Shown here one piece after another: positions 16,064 to 26,900 of a DNA stretch of 64,000 nt. Where the stretch lies: positions 2,923,001-2,987,000 of the forward strand of contig NZ_CP023777.1 of the NCBI RefSeq assembly GCF_002557795.1, written 5' to 3'. The position numbers and the translations under genes are program-made. This DNA is from Chitinophaga caeni (lineage in GTDB: Bacteria > Bacteroidota > Bacteroidia > Chitinophagales > Chitinophagaceae). Under the pieces are notes generated by a model, which was not told where the DNA came from, made no database searches, and saw only the letters and a list, made by a program, of their open reading frames with translations. Positions within the stretch are counted from its first letter, which is position 1. Each line of letters opens with the position of its first letter.

Positions 16064-18466
16064 ATGAATAAATTTTTTTTAGGAAACTCGGAGGAAGAGA
16101 TGGAATTTATGCCATTGATTCCCTTGGGAGAAGATAGCGAGAATGAGGATGATGGGCAACTTCCCGATGAATTAGCCCTCTTACCATTAAGAAATACAGT
16201 TTTGTTCCCCGGTGTTGTAATTCCAATTACCGTTGGTAGGGACAAGTCCATCAAGGCTGTAAACGATGCTTATAAAGCTGACAAATTGGTAGGTGTCGTA
16301 GCGCAAAAAGACAGTAATGTAGAAGAACCTACGGTTGCTGATTTATCAGATGTTGGTACCATAGCCAAAATCGTGAAATTAATTAAGATGCCCGATGGCG
16401 GTACCACGGTCATTATACAAGGTAAAAAACGCTTTAAAATCACTGAAATCATCTCGGAGGAGCCATATTTCAAAATGAAATACGACCTCTTAGCTGATAT
16501 CCCCACGGAAAACCAGGAAGAATTTGATGCTTACATCTCTTCCATCAAGGATCTGGCCAGCCAAATCATCGCTTTATCCCCCAATATCCCTTCCGAGGCC
16601 AGCATGATCTTGAAGAATATCGAAAATGCATCTTTCTTGATCCATTTCGTTTCTTCTAACCTGAATAGCGACCTGAAGGATAAGCAGAAATTGCTGGAAA
16701 CGAACCAGCTGCATATCAGGGCTGAATTATTGCTCAGGTTGCTACAAACAGAATTGCAACTGGCAGAGCTGAAAAACAAGATCACCAATAAAACCAAGGC
16801 TGATCTCGATAAACAACAAAGGGAATATTTCTTACAGCAACAGCTTAAATCGATCAAGGAAGAGCTGGGTGGTGATACGAACGACCGCGAGCTGCGCGAA
16901 ATGAAACGCAAAGCGGAAGACAAAAAATGGTCGGAGCAAGCGAAAGAAGCCTTTAATAAAGGCATTGAAAAGTTGGAAAGGATGCATCCCAGCACACCGG
17001 ATTACTCGGTTGTGTACAATCACCTGGACCTGATGCTTGATTTACCTTGGGCCGACTATACAAAAGATGTATATGATCTGAAGAAAGCCAAGAAAATCTT
17101 GGATCATGATCATTACGGTATGGATCGTATCAAGGAAAGGATCTTGGAATATTTGGCCGTACTGAAGCTGAAAGGCGATATGAAATCCCCGATCTTATGT
17201 TTCGTTGGTCCCCCGGGGATCGGTAAAACATCCCTCGGAAGATCTATCGCTAACGCCATCGGAAGGAAATACGTGCGCTTGAGCCTGGGTGGCTTACATG
17301 ATGAAAGCGAGATCCGCGGTCACCGCAAAACATATATCGGTGCTATGCCCGGAAGAATTTTGCAATCGATCCGCAAGGTCAAAACTTCTAACCCGGTAAT
17401 GATTTTGGATGAGATCGATAAGATCGGCAGTGATTTTAGGGGAGATCCGGGTTCTGCTTTATTAGAAGTACTCGACCCTGAACAGAACAATACTTTCTAC
17501 GATAATTATCTCGAATTGGAATACGATTTGAGCAAAGTGTTGTTTATCGCTACGGCCAATAATATTAATAATATCCATCCCGCTTTGAGGGACCGCTTGG
17601 AAATTATCGACCTGAGCGGCTATTCGATCGAAGAAAAAGTTGAAATCGCCAAGCGGCACTTGATACCCAAGCAAAAAGAAGCCCATGGTCTCGATAAAGT
17701 GAAATTTACCTTCACGAAAGCCGGTATTGAAAAGTTAATTGCGGATTATACCCGTGAAAGTGGTGTGCGGGAACTGGATCGCCAGTTTGCTGCCATCATG
17801 AGGGCGATCGCGAAAAAAGTTGCGATGGAAGAAAAAGTGCCCAGCTCGATAACCGATGAAATCGTCGGGGAGATACTCGGTAAACCCAGGTACAGCAACG
17901 AGATGTACAAGGTAGGTTATCCGCCGGGAGTGGCCGTAGGATTGGCTTGGACTTATGTTGGCGGTGATATCTTGACGATTGAATCCAGCTTGGCAGAAGG
18001 GAAAGGTGAGGTGAAGTTGACCGGGAACCTGGGCAACGTGATGAAAGAATCTGCCGCGACAGCCTTAAGTTATTTACAATCCAATGCCAAGAAATATCAT
18101 ATTGATTCTAAGTTATTTGCAACGAAAAATATTCACGTCCACGTGCCGGAAGGAGCCGTGCCCAAGGATGGCCCAAGTGCGGGGATTACCATGGTTACAG
18201 CCTTGGCTTCCGTATTAACGGGCAGGAAGGTGAAGCCTTACTTGGCTATGACAGGAGAAATTACCCTCAGGGGGCAAGTTTTACCTGTTGGCGGGATCAA
18301 GGAAAAAATCCTGGCTGCGAAAAGGGCAGGTATCAAGGAAATCGTGCTTTGCTGGCAAAATGAAAAGGATGTAAAAGAAATTAACCCGGCTTATATCAAG
18401 GGGGTGAAATTTCATTATGTAAAAGAAATGAACCAAGTGCTCGAAACTGCGTTATTAAAGAAATAG
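16064..18466 (+). CDS. lon: ATP-dependent protease Lon
   Basis: Hexameric AAA+ serine protease that degrades misfolded and regulatory proteins in the cytoplasm; 800 residues. An acidic N-terminal extension of about 35 residues precedes the Lon substrate-binding domain, which begins at LPLRNTVLFPGVVIPI. A long coiled-coil segment follows (about 190-300), then the AAA+ module with Walker A GPPGIGKTS near 382-390 and Walker B MILDEIDKIG. The protease domain carries the catalytic dyad Ser705 (KDGPSAGIT) and Lys748 (GGIKEK), 43 residues apart as in the E. coli enzyme. It is monocistronic with its own terminator. No heat-shock element was identified. Confidence 0.97.
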   Translation: MNKFFLGNSEEEMEFMPLIPLGEDSENEDDGQLPDELALLPLRNTVLFPGVVIPITVGRDKSIKAVNDAYKADKLVGVVAQKDSNVEEPTVADLSDVGTIAKIVKLIKMPDGGTTVIIQGKKRFKITEIISEEPYFKMKYDLLADIPTENQEEFDAYISSIKDLASQIIALSPNIPSEASMILKNIENASFLIHFVSSNLNSDLKDKQKLLETNQLHIRAELLLRLLQTELQLAELKNKITNKTKADLDKQQREYFLQQQLKSIKEELGGDTNDRELREMKRKAEDKKWSEQAKEAFNKGIEKLERMHPSTPDYSVVYNHLDLMLDLPWADYTKDVYDLKKAKKILDHDHYGMDRIKERILEYLAVLKLKGDMKSPILCFVGPPGIGKTSLGRSIANAIGRKYVRLSLGGLHDESEIRGHRKTYIGAMPGRILQSIRKVKTSNPVMILDEIDKIGSDFRGDPGSALLEVLDPEQNNTFYDNYLELEYDLSKVLFIATANNINNIHPALRDRLEIIDLSGYSIEEKVEIAKRHLIPKQKEAHGLDKVKFTFTKAGIEKLIADYTRESGVRELDRQFAAIMRAIAKKVAMEEKVPSSITDEIVGEILGKPRYSNEMYKVGYPPGVAVGLAWTYVGGDILTIESSLAEGKGEVKLTGNLGNVMKESAATALSYLQSNAKKYHIDSKLFATKNIHVHVPEGAVPKDGPSAGITMVTALASVLTGRKVKPYLAMTGEITLRGQVLPVGGIKEKILAAKRAGIKEIVLCWQNEKDVKEINPAYIKGVKFHYVKEMNQVLETALLKK

Positions 18467-18533
18467 CGGTACGAGCAGCTAATCTTGGCAAAGCCTGTAC
18501 ACATTCATGTTGATTGTTTTAAGGGTTTGAGTA

Positions 18534-18571
18534 GAGCCATCTTGTTCAAAACAGGATGGCTTTATTCTTTT
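18534..18571 (+). terminator. Terminator after lon
   Basis: The stem GCCATCTTGTT/AACAGGATGGC, with one mismatch and a four-base loop, is followed by a T-rich tract. Confidence 0.8.
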
Positions 18572-18725
18572 AATAATCAATAAGATACGTAGGTCGAAAA
18601 TATTTGTTGCTCCCCGTTTCCCCCAGGATATTCCATTGAATATTAAATTAAATCAGTATTTTTCATAATGATCCGGTTAAAATAAAACCGGGAATTTTCT
18701 GAAAAAAATTGTAAAACCCTTACAG

Positions 18726-19523
18726 ATGCCAGGAATAAGTGAAACGGTGATAGAACCCAAGCCGATTATTACAATAAAAAATTTGAGAAAATCATACGGT
18801 AATAAGGAAATTTTGAAAGGAATTTCGTTCGATGTATTTGCCGGGCAGGTAATTGGTTATATCGGGCCTAACGGCGCCGGGAAATCTACCACGGTGAAAA
18901 TCCTGATCGGGCTGCTATCCGATTATGAAGGCGAGATCATCATCGATGGGATGAATTTGAAGGATGATACGGTAGCCTTGAAAAAGAAGGTGGGGTACAT
19001 TCCTGAAAACGCTGAAATATACGATGTCTTGACGCCGATGGAATACTTGTATTTCGTTGGACGTTTGTATTATATGGAAGATGCCAAGATCGAGGATCGC
19101 GCCAAAAAGATGTTAACCGCATTCGGGCTTTTTGAAAACCGCCATGACCGCATGGATACATTTTCCAAGGGCATGCGTCAAAAGGTATTAATCATTTCTG
19201 GTTTAATACATAATCCGCAAATTGTATTCTTCGATGAGCCTTTAAGTGGATTAGATGCTAACGCTGTAATCATTTTCAAAGAAATCATGTCCTTGCTGAA
19301 AAAGGAAGGTAAAACCATCTTTTATTGCAGTCATATGATGGATGTAGTTGAGAAGGTGTCTGACCGTATCCTGTTAATCAATGATGGAAAAATTATTGCC
19401 GATGGCAGTTTTAGCCAGTTGAAGCAACAGGAAGGAGATACGCTTGAAAAAATATTCGCGCATCTCACCGGAAAGGACAACCTTTCTTCTGTAGCAGATG
19501 ACTTTATGGATGCCTTTAATTGA
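18726..19523 (+). CDS. ABC transporter ATP-binding protein
   Basis: ATPase subunit of an ABC exporter of the ABC-2/CcmA-like type, 265 residues. Walker A GPNGAGKST is at residues 47-55. The signature is a variant, SKGMRQ, at 147-152, and Walker B IVFFDEP is at 166-172, followed by SGLD and the switch histidine in FYCSHMMD. The variant signature FSKGMRQK is common in ATPases of the lantibiotic and Na+ export type, but the substrate cannot be read from the sequence. It is 21 bases upstream of the membrane subunit gene, so the two form an operon. Confidence 0.9.
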   Translation: MPGISETVIEPKPIITIKNLRKSYGNKEILKGISFDVFAGQVIGYIGPNGAGKSTTVKILIGLLSDYEGEIIIDGMNLKDDTVALKKKVGYIPENAEIYDVLTPMEYLYFVGRLYYMEDAKIEDRAKKMLTAFGLFENRHDRMDTFSKGMRQKVLIISGLIHNPQIVFFDEPLSGLDANAVIIFKEIMSLLKKEGKTIFYCSHMMDVVEKVSDRILLINDGKIIADGSFSQLKQQEGDTLEKIFAHLTGKDNLSSVADDFMDAFN

Positions 19524-19544
19524 TGGAACCTTTAACCCGACCGT

Positions 19545-21230
19545 ATGAACGCTATCATATTATCGCTTTTGTCTGTCCTGAATCCCGTTTGGAGGAAGAT
19601 GGGGGTAGATATTTACCAGCTAAATGAAATTTTGAGAATAAAGTTGATCATGGATAACCGCCGCCCGGCTTACCGGTTGATGGGCGGCAATAGTGGTAAA
19701 ACAAAAGAAGTCAACTACGCTACATTGTTTACGATGGGCGTTTCATTGCTGATGGGCCTATTGTTTTTACTCATCTTCAAATTTATAACAGACCCGGTGA
19801 TGCAATTGCTCATCTTCTTCAGTGCTTTCGTAAGCATGATGGCCATTACCCTGATCTCAGATTTTACACAAGTACTATTAGATGTAAAAGATAATTATAT
19901 CATATTACCGCGACCAGTCAATGACAGGACTGTTTTAGTCGCCCGGCTATTACATATTTTTATACATATTTCAACGGTGGTATTTCCTTTGGCATGCCCT
20001 ACCTTGGTGTATTTGGCTATAAACAGGAAATCATTTTTCGTCGCGGTAGTTTTTTTCTTATTAGTTGTATTGATCAGTTTATTTACCCTCTTCCTGGTCA
20101 ATGCATTGTACCTGGTGATGATGAAATTCTTGACGCCTACGCGGTTCAAGGAGATCATTAGTTCCATACAGGTAGTCTTTTCAATCTTGATTTTTGCTTC
20201 TTACTATTTAATTCCCCGTTTGGTAGAGAAGGATATCAGCATGACGGTGGATGATTACCCTTTTTTATATTTCCTACCACCAACCTGGTTTGCAGGCGCC
20301 TTTAAATTTTTAGTTTATGGAGATCATTCAGTATTGTTATGGGTATGTTTTATTTTAGCTTTGCTGGTGCCCATCATCAGTATATGGATAGTTATAAAAT
20401 ATTTTGCGCCGAGCTTCAATAAAAACATAAGCAGTTTACAAGGGGATACGGAACGAAATAAATCGAAGTTGAAAAAGTTGAAAGGAGAAGGACAAACATT
20501 CGCCCAACGATTGAGCCGATGGCTTTCCAAGGATTACCTCGAAAAGGCGGGTTTCGATTTTACATGGCTGGTAAGTGGCAGGAGTAGGGAATTTAGATTG
20601 AAAGTATATCCTTCCTTTGGTTATGTACTGGTGTATTTTGTCGTACTGATATTACCGGGGAGCCGCGGTGGTAATTTGATGCAGGCTTTACAAGATCTAC
20701 CGGGTACGAACAGTTATATTTTATTGATCTACATTTCGAGTTTCGTTTTTATAACGGCCGCATCAACATTGCCATATTCTGAAAAGTTCCAGTCTGCCTG
20801 GGTGTTTTTCAGCAGCCCCGTTCAAAAACCCGGTGCGATTATGGCAGGCGCATTCAAATCATTGTTCGTAAAATATTTTTTACCGTTTTATTTAATGATC
20901 GTGGTATTATCATTAAGCGTTTGGGGCGTTAAGATTTTGCCGAACCTGCTATTGGGTATTATCAATGTATTTACGATCGCCATCATGTACGCTTACGTGT
21001 TCATGAGAAAATTACCTTTTTCCTTAAAGATAGAGGCTAACAAAGGGATGGCAACATACCTGAAGGGCTTTTTAATAATGATTATCCCCGGTTCGATCGG
21101 CTTAGTGCATTATTTGGTGGTCAAAAATATTTACCTGGTATATATGTTTATGCCAATCTCGGCAGCGCTTTTTTGGTTGGTATATACTTCTTATAGAAAT
21201 ACAACATGGGAACAATTAGCCAAAAAATAG
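19545..21230 (+). CDS. Putative ABC transporter permease
   Basis: A 561-residue integral membrane protein with about twelve hydrophobic segments in two groups. The groups are separated by a charged cytoplasmic stretch (about residues 300-345; SFNKNISSLQ to LEKAGFDFTW). No enzymatic motif is present. Its place right after an ABC ATPase gene, the large multi-spanning architecture and the lack of any other partner make it the permease of that system. The family is poorly characterised and the substrate is unknown. Confidence 0.75.
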   Translation: MNAIILSLLSVLNPVWRKMGVDIYQLNEILRIKLIMDNRRPAYRLMGGNSGKTKEVNYATLFTMGVSLLMGLLFLLIFKFITDPVMQLLIFFSAFVSMMAITLISDFTQVLLDVKDNYIILPRPVNDRTVLVARLLHIFIHISTVVFPLACPTLVYLAINRKSFFVAVVFFLLVVLISLFTLFLVNALYLVMMKFLTPTRFKEIISSIQVVFSILIFASYYLIPRLVEKDISMTVDDYPFLYFLPPTWFAGAFKFLVYGDHSVLLWVCFILALLVPIISIWIVIKYFAPSFNKNISSLQGDTERNKSKLKKLKGEGQTFAQRLSRWLSKDYLEKAGFDFTWLVSGRSREFRLKVYPSFGYVLVYFVVLILPGSRGGNLMQALQDLPGTNSYILLIYISSFVFITAASTLPYSEKFQSAWVFFSSPVQKPGAIMAGAFKSLFVKYFLPFYLMIVVLSLSVWGVKILPNLLLGIINVFTIAIMYAYVFMRKLPFSLKIEANKGMATYLKGFLIMIIPGSIGLVHYLVVKNIYLVYMFMPISAALFWLVYTSYRNTTWEQLAKK

Positions 21231-21257
21231 TTCCCATGCTGACGAGATTAACAGTCA

Positions 21258-21989
21258 TTAATCTACTAGTAAACGTTTATACATCTGGATGGTATTTTCC
21301 AAACCGAAATAGATGGCGTCACATACCAGCGCATGGCCGATAGAAACTTCTTTAAGCTGCGGGATATGCAATTTGAAATAGCGCAAATTATCAAGGTTCA
21401 AATCGTGTCCTGCATTAATATCAAGTCCTATTTCAGTGGCTTTTACAGCCGTATTTTTATAATCGTTAAACAAGGCGAGGTTCTGCGGTTGGGTCAGGGC
21501 ATTGTGATACTCTTCAGCATAAGGCCCGGTATACAGTTCAATCCTGTCTGCCCCCGCAGTTTTAGCGCCTTCCACCTTATCCACCTCGGGGTTTAAAAAG
21601 ATAGAAACCCTGATGCCTGCTGCCTTTAATGTGCCGATCACTTCTTTTAAGAAAGATTGATGTTGAATGGTGTCCCAACCGGTATTCGAAGTAAGTACAC
21701 CCGGGGGATCCGGAACCAGCGTACATTGTTCTGGTTTTACTTCCAGGACCAAATCCAAAAATTCTTTCGAAGGGTAGCCTTCTATATTAAACTCGGTTGT
21801 GACCAATGGTTTTAATTCCCTTACATCCCGGTAGCGGATATGTCTTTCATCGGGTCGTGGGTGTACCGTGATACCATCGGCGCCGAACGTTTCACAATCG
21901 GCAGCAACTTTTAATATATCAGGTAAATTGCCACCCCTGGCATTTCTGAGGGTAGCAAATTTATTAATGTTTACACTAAGCTTTGTCAT
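21258..21989 (-). CDS. pdxJ: Pyridoxine 5'-phosphate synthase (PdxJ)
   Basis: Forms pyridoxine 5'-phosphate from 1-deoxyxylulose-5-phosphate and 3-amino-2-oxopropyl phosphate, the last step of the DXP-dependent vitamin B6 pathway. It has 243 residues, the family norm. Motifs are LSVNINKFATLRNARGG, the catalytic GITVHPRPDERHI, FNIEGYPS, TLVPDPPG, ADRIELYTGPYA, GLDINAGHDLN and VSIGHALV. The DXP substrate is a branch point of the isoprenoid pathway whose dxr gene is also in this window. A -7 box ends five bases before the ATG. Confidence 0.97.
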   Translation of the reverse strand: MTKLSVNINKFATLRNARGGNLPDILKVAADCETFGADGITVHPRPDERHIRYRDVRELKPLVTTEFNIEGYPSKEFLDLVLEVKPEQCTLVPDPPGVLTSNTGWDTIQHQSFLKEVIGTLKAAGIRVSIFLNPEVDKVEGAKTAGADRIELYTGPYAEEYHNALTQPQNLALFNDYKNTAVKATEIGLDINAGHDLNLDNLRYFKLHIPQLKEVSIGHALVCDAIYFGLENTIQMYKRLLVD

Positions 21990-21994
21990 ACTTA

Positions 21995-22002
21995 CAAAAT
22001 TA
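21995..22002 (-). promoter_or_regulatory. Promoter -7 box of pdxJ, five bases from ATG
   Basis: TAATTTTG on the minus strand ends five bases before the pdxJ ATG. A TTTC sits 20 bases further upstream as a weak -33 element. Confidence 0.5.
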
Positions 22003-22037
22003 CGGGATGTAGAATGAAAATAGAAACCGGCCCTAAC

Positions 22038-22078
22038 AAAAAAGCATTCCAGGCGGATCTGCCCGGAATGCTTTTTTT
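22038..22078 (-). terminator. Terminator after ahcY
   Basis: The long stem AAAAAGCATTCC/GGAATGCTTTTT has a GGC/GCC extension in the loop and T runs on both strands. It lies 26 bases beyond the ahcY stop. Confidence 0.9.
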
Positions 22079-22103
22079 ATAACAAATTTTGAACCATTCT
22101 TTA

Positions 22104-23432
22104 TTAGTAACGGTAGTAGTCCGGTTTGTAAGGACCAGCTGCCGGAATACCGAGATAAGAAGATTGTGCGGGTGTTAATTCGTCTAGTTCCACGCCGATT
22201 TTCTTCAAATGCAAACGGGCTACTTTCTCATCGAGATGTTTAGGCAATACGTACACTTTATTTTCGTAGTTACCGCTATTGGTCCACAACTCGATCTGTG
22301 CCAAGGTCTGGTTCGTAAAAGAGTTACTCATAACGAAAGAAGGGTGACCGGTAGCACAACCCAAGTTTACTAATCTACCTTCAGCCAACAAGATGATGTC
22401 TTTACCATCGATCGTGTATTTATCAACTTGCGGTTTGATCACGACTTTCGTATGGCCGTAATTGTTATTCAGCCAAGCAACGTCAATCTCTATATCGAAG
22501 TGACCGATGTTACAAACGATGCACTTGTCTTTCATTAATTTGAAATGCTCACCGGCAATGATGTCGCGGCAACCGGTAGTGGTCACAACGATATCCGCTT
22601 CTTTCACGGCATCCACCATTTTCTTTACTTCGTAACCTTCCATGGCAGCTTGCAGCGCACAGATCGGATCGATTTCAGTAACGATAACACGGGCGCCTGC
22701 GCCGGCCAAAGACTCGGCAGAACCTTTACCCACATCGCCAAATCCAGCAACTACGGCAACTTTACCTGCGATCATAACATCGGTAGCACGGCGGATAGCA
22801 TCAACGCAAGATTCGCGGCAACCGTATTTGTTATCAAATTTAGATTTGGTAACAGAATCGTTGATATTGATAGCCGGCATCGGTAAGGTACCGTTTTTCA
22901 TCCTTTCATACAGGCGGTGAACACCGGTAGTTGTTTCTTCGCTTAAACCTTTGATATGCTGGATCAACTCGGTATAATTATCGAGAACCATGTTGGTTAA
23001 ATCACCACCATCATCGAGGATCATATTCAACGGGCGTTCCTCGCTACCGAAGAACAATGTTTGTTCTATACACCAGTCAAACTCTTCTTCAGATAAGCCT
23101 TTCCAAGCAAAAACAGGGACACCGGCAGCAGCGATGGCCGCGGCAGCATGATCTTGGGTAGAGAAGATATTACAGGAGCTCCAACGCACTTCCGCACCGA
23201 GAGCAACTAATGTTTCAATTAATACCGCGGTTTGGATGGTCATATGCAAGCATCCTGCGATACGCGCTCCCTTAAGTGGTTGAGAAGCACCATATTCTTC
23301 CCTTAAACTCATCAAGCCGGGCATTTCTGCCTCTGCCAATTCAATTTCTTTGCGACCCCATTCAGCAAGGCTCATATCCTTCACCTTGTAAGGTAAGCTA
23401 AAGTCTATTTTTGATCTTGTAACTGTTGACAT
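22104..23432 (-). CDS. ahcY: Adenosylhomocysteinase
   Basis: NAD-dependent hydrolysis of S-adenosylhomocysteine to adenosine and homocysteine, relieving product inhibition of methyltransferases. It has 442 residues. Visible motifs are [27 protein letters not shown], the substrate-site [12 protein letters not shown], the Rossmann [16 protein letters not shown], and a C-terminal KPDYYRY in which the lysine and tyrosine reach the partner subunit's NAD. It is a single-gene unit. The TAGATTTG box upstream on the minus strand (23462-23455) is its likely promoter. Confidence 0.97.
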   Translation of the reverse strand: MSTVTRSKIDFSLPYKVKDMSLAEWGRKEIELAEAEMPGLMSLREEYGASQPLKGARIAGCLHMTIQTAVLIETLVALGAEVRWSSCNIFSTQDHAAAAIAAAGVPVFAWKGLSEEEFDWCIEQTLFFGSEERPLNMILDDGGDLTNMVLDNYTELIQHIKGLSEETTTGVHRLYERMKNGTLPMPAININDSVTKSKFDNKYGCRESCVDAIRRATDVMIAGKVAVVAGFGDVGKGSAESLAGAGARVIVTEIDPICALQAAMEGYEVKKMVDAVKEADIVVTTTGCRDIIAGEHFKLMKDKCIVCNIGHFDIEIDVAWLNNNYGHTKVVIKPQVDKYTIDGKDIILLAEGRLVNLGCATGHPSFVMSNSFTNQTLAQIELWTNSGNYENKVYVLPKHLDEKVARLHLKKIGVELDELTPAQSSYLGIPAAGPYKPDYYRY

Positions 23433-23454
23433 CCTTAGATTATATATTTTTTTG

Positions 23455-23462
23455 CAAATCTA
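23455..23462 (-). promoter_or_regulatory. ahcY promoter -7 box
   Basis: TAGATTTG on the minus strand, an exact TAnnTTTG match 22 bases before the ahcY ATG. The -33 region is weak. Confidence 0.5.
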
Positions 23463-23608
23463 CCTTTATTTTACCTTTTAGCATAATGTTTTTGCCGACC
23501 TATCAGGATGATATAAAAATAGTTAGGTGCACTGAATTGCCCTGGCAGGCGATTTAATGACAATCCCCGCAGCGGGGAGTAACGAAGTCTAAAAAATACA
23601 AAGGTTTA

Positions 23609-23640
23609 TTTGTTTTAATATAATAAATATTATAGATTTG
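23609..23640 (+). promoter_or_regulatory. Promoter of the giant adhesin gene
   Basis: TTTG at 23609-23612, a 20-base spacer, and exact TAGATTTG at 23633-23640. This is a full Bacteroidota promoter match and predicts a start near 23646, about 300 bases before the ATG. Confidence 0.65.
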
Positions 23641-23952
23641 CTAATTATATTATATATAATGCAGTAAATGTATTAAATATATATTAAAAATTCTCTCAAG
23701 GATCGGCAGAAAGGCTCTTAGTAAGAAGTATTGATTGCGCGGCATAAGCGTTATACCCCTGGATTAGCATTAATTAATTTATGATTAGTCGCTACGAGAA
23801 AGCGAATTAGTGAAAGCCCTCAAATTTTAATGATGGGCCTGGGTGGGTTTGCTCCCTTGAAAAATTACCTGGATATGATCTTTTAGATTAACCGGGTAAT
23901 AACGAGAAAAAAGGACTTTATAGTATTTCGGTATAAAGAAATTTTAGAATTT

Positions 23953-26900
23953 ATGTTTGTCCTATCCTATCCTTTGAAAAAGCAGGTAAAGCCTGCGCGT
24001 ACCTCCCTACGTGCGTGGGCAATTGCCGTTTGGATGCTCTTGAGTTTGCTGTTAGGTTCGGTTGGTGCTGCCTCCGCGCAGGACATTATCATTAATCCCG
24101 ATGGTGGTAACGGGCCGGGGGATGGCCTCAGCATCAAGATCACGGATACCAACCTCGTAGTTAAGCGCAACGGTACCTGGGAAATACCCGGTGTGCAGAG
24201 CTCTTATCTCGATAATGGGATCAGGCCATACATCATCTTCGAAAAAAGATTATCTGCCTCCGGCGCACCGGTAGCACATTTCTTGAAAAATAGGTTGAAA
24301 AGTTCCGTTGCAGGGGACGGCTCCGTGGGTGCTCCCTGGCAAGTGATGCTGACCGATACCCTGAACAACTTTGATGGTAAAACCTACACCGTTAATACTA
24401 CGCTTTCTTACATAGCAGGGGATAATTATTTTTTCCTCGACTACGTGATTTTAGCTTCGCCGGGTTCCGAATCTTACTACGTTCACCTGTATCATAGTGA
24501 GCGGGTCGCGATGGGCGGGAGTGATTGCGCTTATGGTCAAGCCGCGAAATTTGATAGTTGGGATGATTACCAGGGCATTAATGTAGACTTACCGGACATT
24601 GTTAGGGTGTACAGGCCCGTGGGAGAATGTAGCGCCACTTCTTTTGATGGACATATCTATAGAACGAAAGGCGGATTTACCTCTTTTTACGCTTCTTCCC
24701 CCGATGAAAGGAATGAAAAGATTACCCCGGGGTACCGGCTAAAAAGCGTTTATAACGAATCATTATATCCCGATGCCGAAAAAGGGATATCAGTTCATAA
24801 AGCCATCGAATTTAACGGGAATCTAGTCGGTTCTAATTACGAGGCTAAGACGAAAAGGATTTTGATCGGATACGGCGCCGATACTGCATTTCATGGATTA
24901 AGTTATGAAGATCCGCTTGTAGCAGATAACAGTACCGGGCTTACGGTAGGACTCACCGCTACCACGGCCAGTGATGCGGAAGGGGATGATTCCCATGTTA
25001 TAACAGGCTTACAATTACATCTGTCTACAGGAATCTTGGGAAGCCCGCAGCTCGTAAAAATATTAGTAACACCAACGCCTAGTGATGGTGTTACCGCGTC
25101 AGATTACGAATACCTTGGGGATCTTTGGATCCCTGCCGGTATTTATAGCAGCGAGACGGATATTGATCTTTCCAATATCATCATAAAAGGAAATACATCT
25201 TTACAATCTAACCGGGGCATGCAATTGGAATTGCAAACCTTTAGCCCCTTAATCACCCTGGATGCAGCCCATACCACGGCTACCTATACAATTTTGGATG
25301 ATGATAATGGGAAACTAACTTTCGAACCCTCTGATACCATTTTGAGAGAAGGGAATTCGATGACGATGAAAGTGATGTTAAATGGCGGTATCGCGCCATC
25401 TCCTATAACTGTTACGATCACCAAGGACGACTTAACCACGGATGCGGAAGATGGCGATTATACGATGCCGGCTGCATTTCCTATGACCGTTACGATCCCT
25501 ACGGGAAGCAGCGAAGCTAGCTTTACTATTCAAGCTAATGCGGATAACATCCTTGAGCCGACACATGAGCAGCTGTCACTGGTTGCTACGGCCACCATTA
25601 CTGGGCTAACAAAAACAGCCGCAGCCAATATACAGATTGAAGATGTCACGAAGGAGAATCCCGCGAATATGGTGATTACATTGGAGTCAGCTTCCCTGTA
25701 TGAAGGAGATGGTTATTATTTGAATGCTGCATTGCCGGCGGGAATCACCAGCGAAGAGCCCATAACGATTAGCATCGACTGGGATCAATTAAACAGCACT
25801 GCCGATCTAAGTGATTTTGATAACGCGTTGCCAACTGAAATTATCATTCCGGCAGATGCGGAAAACAATAATGGTACCTATTTCATGTCTGTTTCTTTCG
25901 ACTCGTATTTGGAAGAACAAGAGATGTTTAAGATTACCGGTACTGCCGTGAACTTCACAGTGAACCCGACAGAAATAACCATCAACGATTGGTATTTGGA
26001 TCCGGGATTCTTACCCGTATATGTAAATGTTACCGGTGATCATAATGCTCTGATTGATGAAGGAACCGGAACAGCTACTTTCGTTTTAACGCTTGATGGA
26101 GGACTTATTGCAGGGAGCGACTTTGACCTGGAAATTGGTAGGGTGGCTTCTTCCGCGGCAGGAGCTTCCGACTATACAATCAGCACATACCCGGTCATAC
26201 TGCACAAGGGCGAAAGTCAAGTTACGGTAACAATTAGCGCTGCCACCGATACTGAAGTGGAAGCGAACGAACGTTTAGATTTTACTTTCACTGGCTCAAC
26301 GTTCAGCAGCTATGATGCTCCATTCGGTGTAACAATTGTTGATAAAACAACCACAGGTTCTAATTTTGATATCACTTTAACACCGGATCTTACTTCCATA
26401 ACGGAAGGAGGTTCGACAACTGTTTGGTTAAGTTTGGATAGCGGTACACCTGCAACGGAAGATCTCACTTTTAATTTGACGGTAGGCACAGGTACAGATC
26501 CTGGTTTAAATGCTGCCGCCTACAGCTTCCCGGCAAGCGTAACGATACCAACAGGTGCAACAAGTATTTCTTTTCAATTAACGGCTAGCGCTGATAACGG
26601 CGTGCTGGATTTAAACCGGGATTTAGTGATTCATGCCGAAGGTGATGTTTACGGAAATAGTTCCACGGCAGAAAGTACGGTAACTATAACAGATATTACC
26701 GGCATCAACCCTGCCAATACAATAATCACGATCTCGGCAGACGCAAACGTATCGGAAGGAAATACAACGCAATTAATGGCGTCATTACCTCCGGGAATAA
26801 CGGCAAGCTATGATATTACTGTGAATCTAACCCAGGTAATGGATGCTCCATCTGCTGATGCGAGTGATTTTGTTAACCCGGTTCCAACAAGCATTGTTAT

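Larger units (their letters stand above)
23433..23952. other. Divergent control region of ahcY and the giant adhesin
   Basis: This 520-base AT-rich region holds the ahcY -7 box, a CCCC/GGGG hairpin at 23565-23577, the adhesin promoter at 23609-23640 and then an untranslated leader of about 300 bases. I see no ORF and no riboswitch class that I recognise. Confidence 0.5.
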
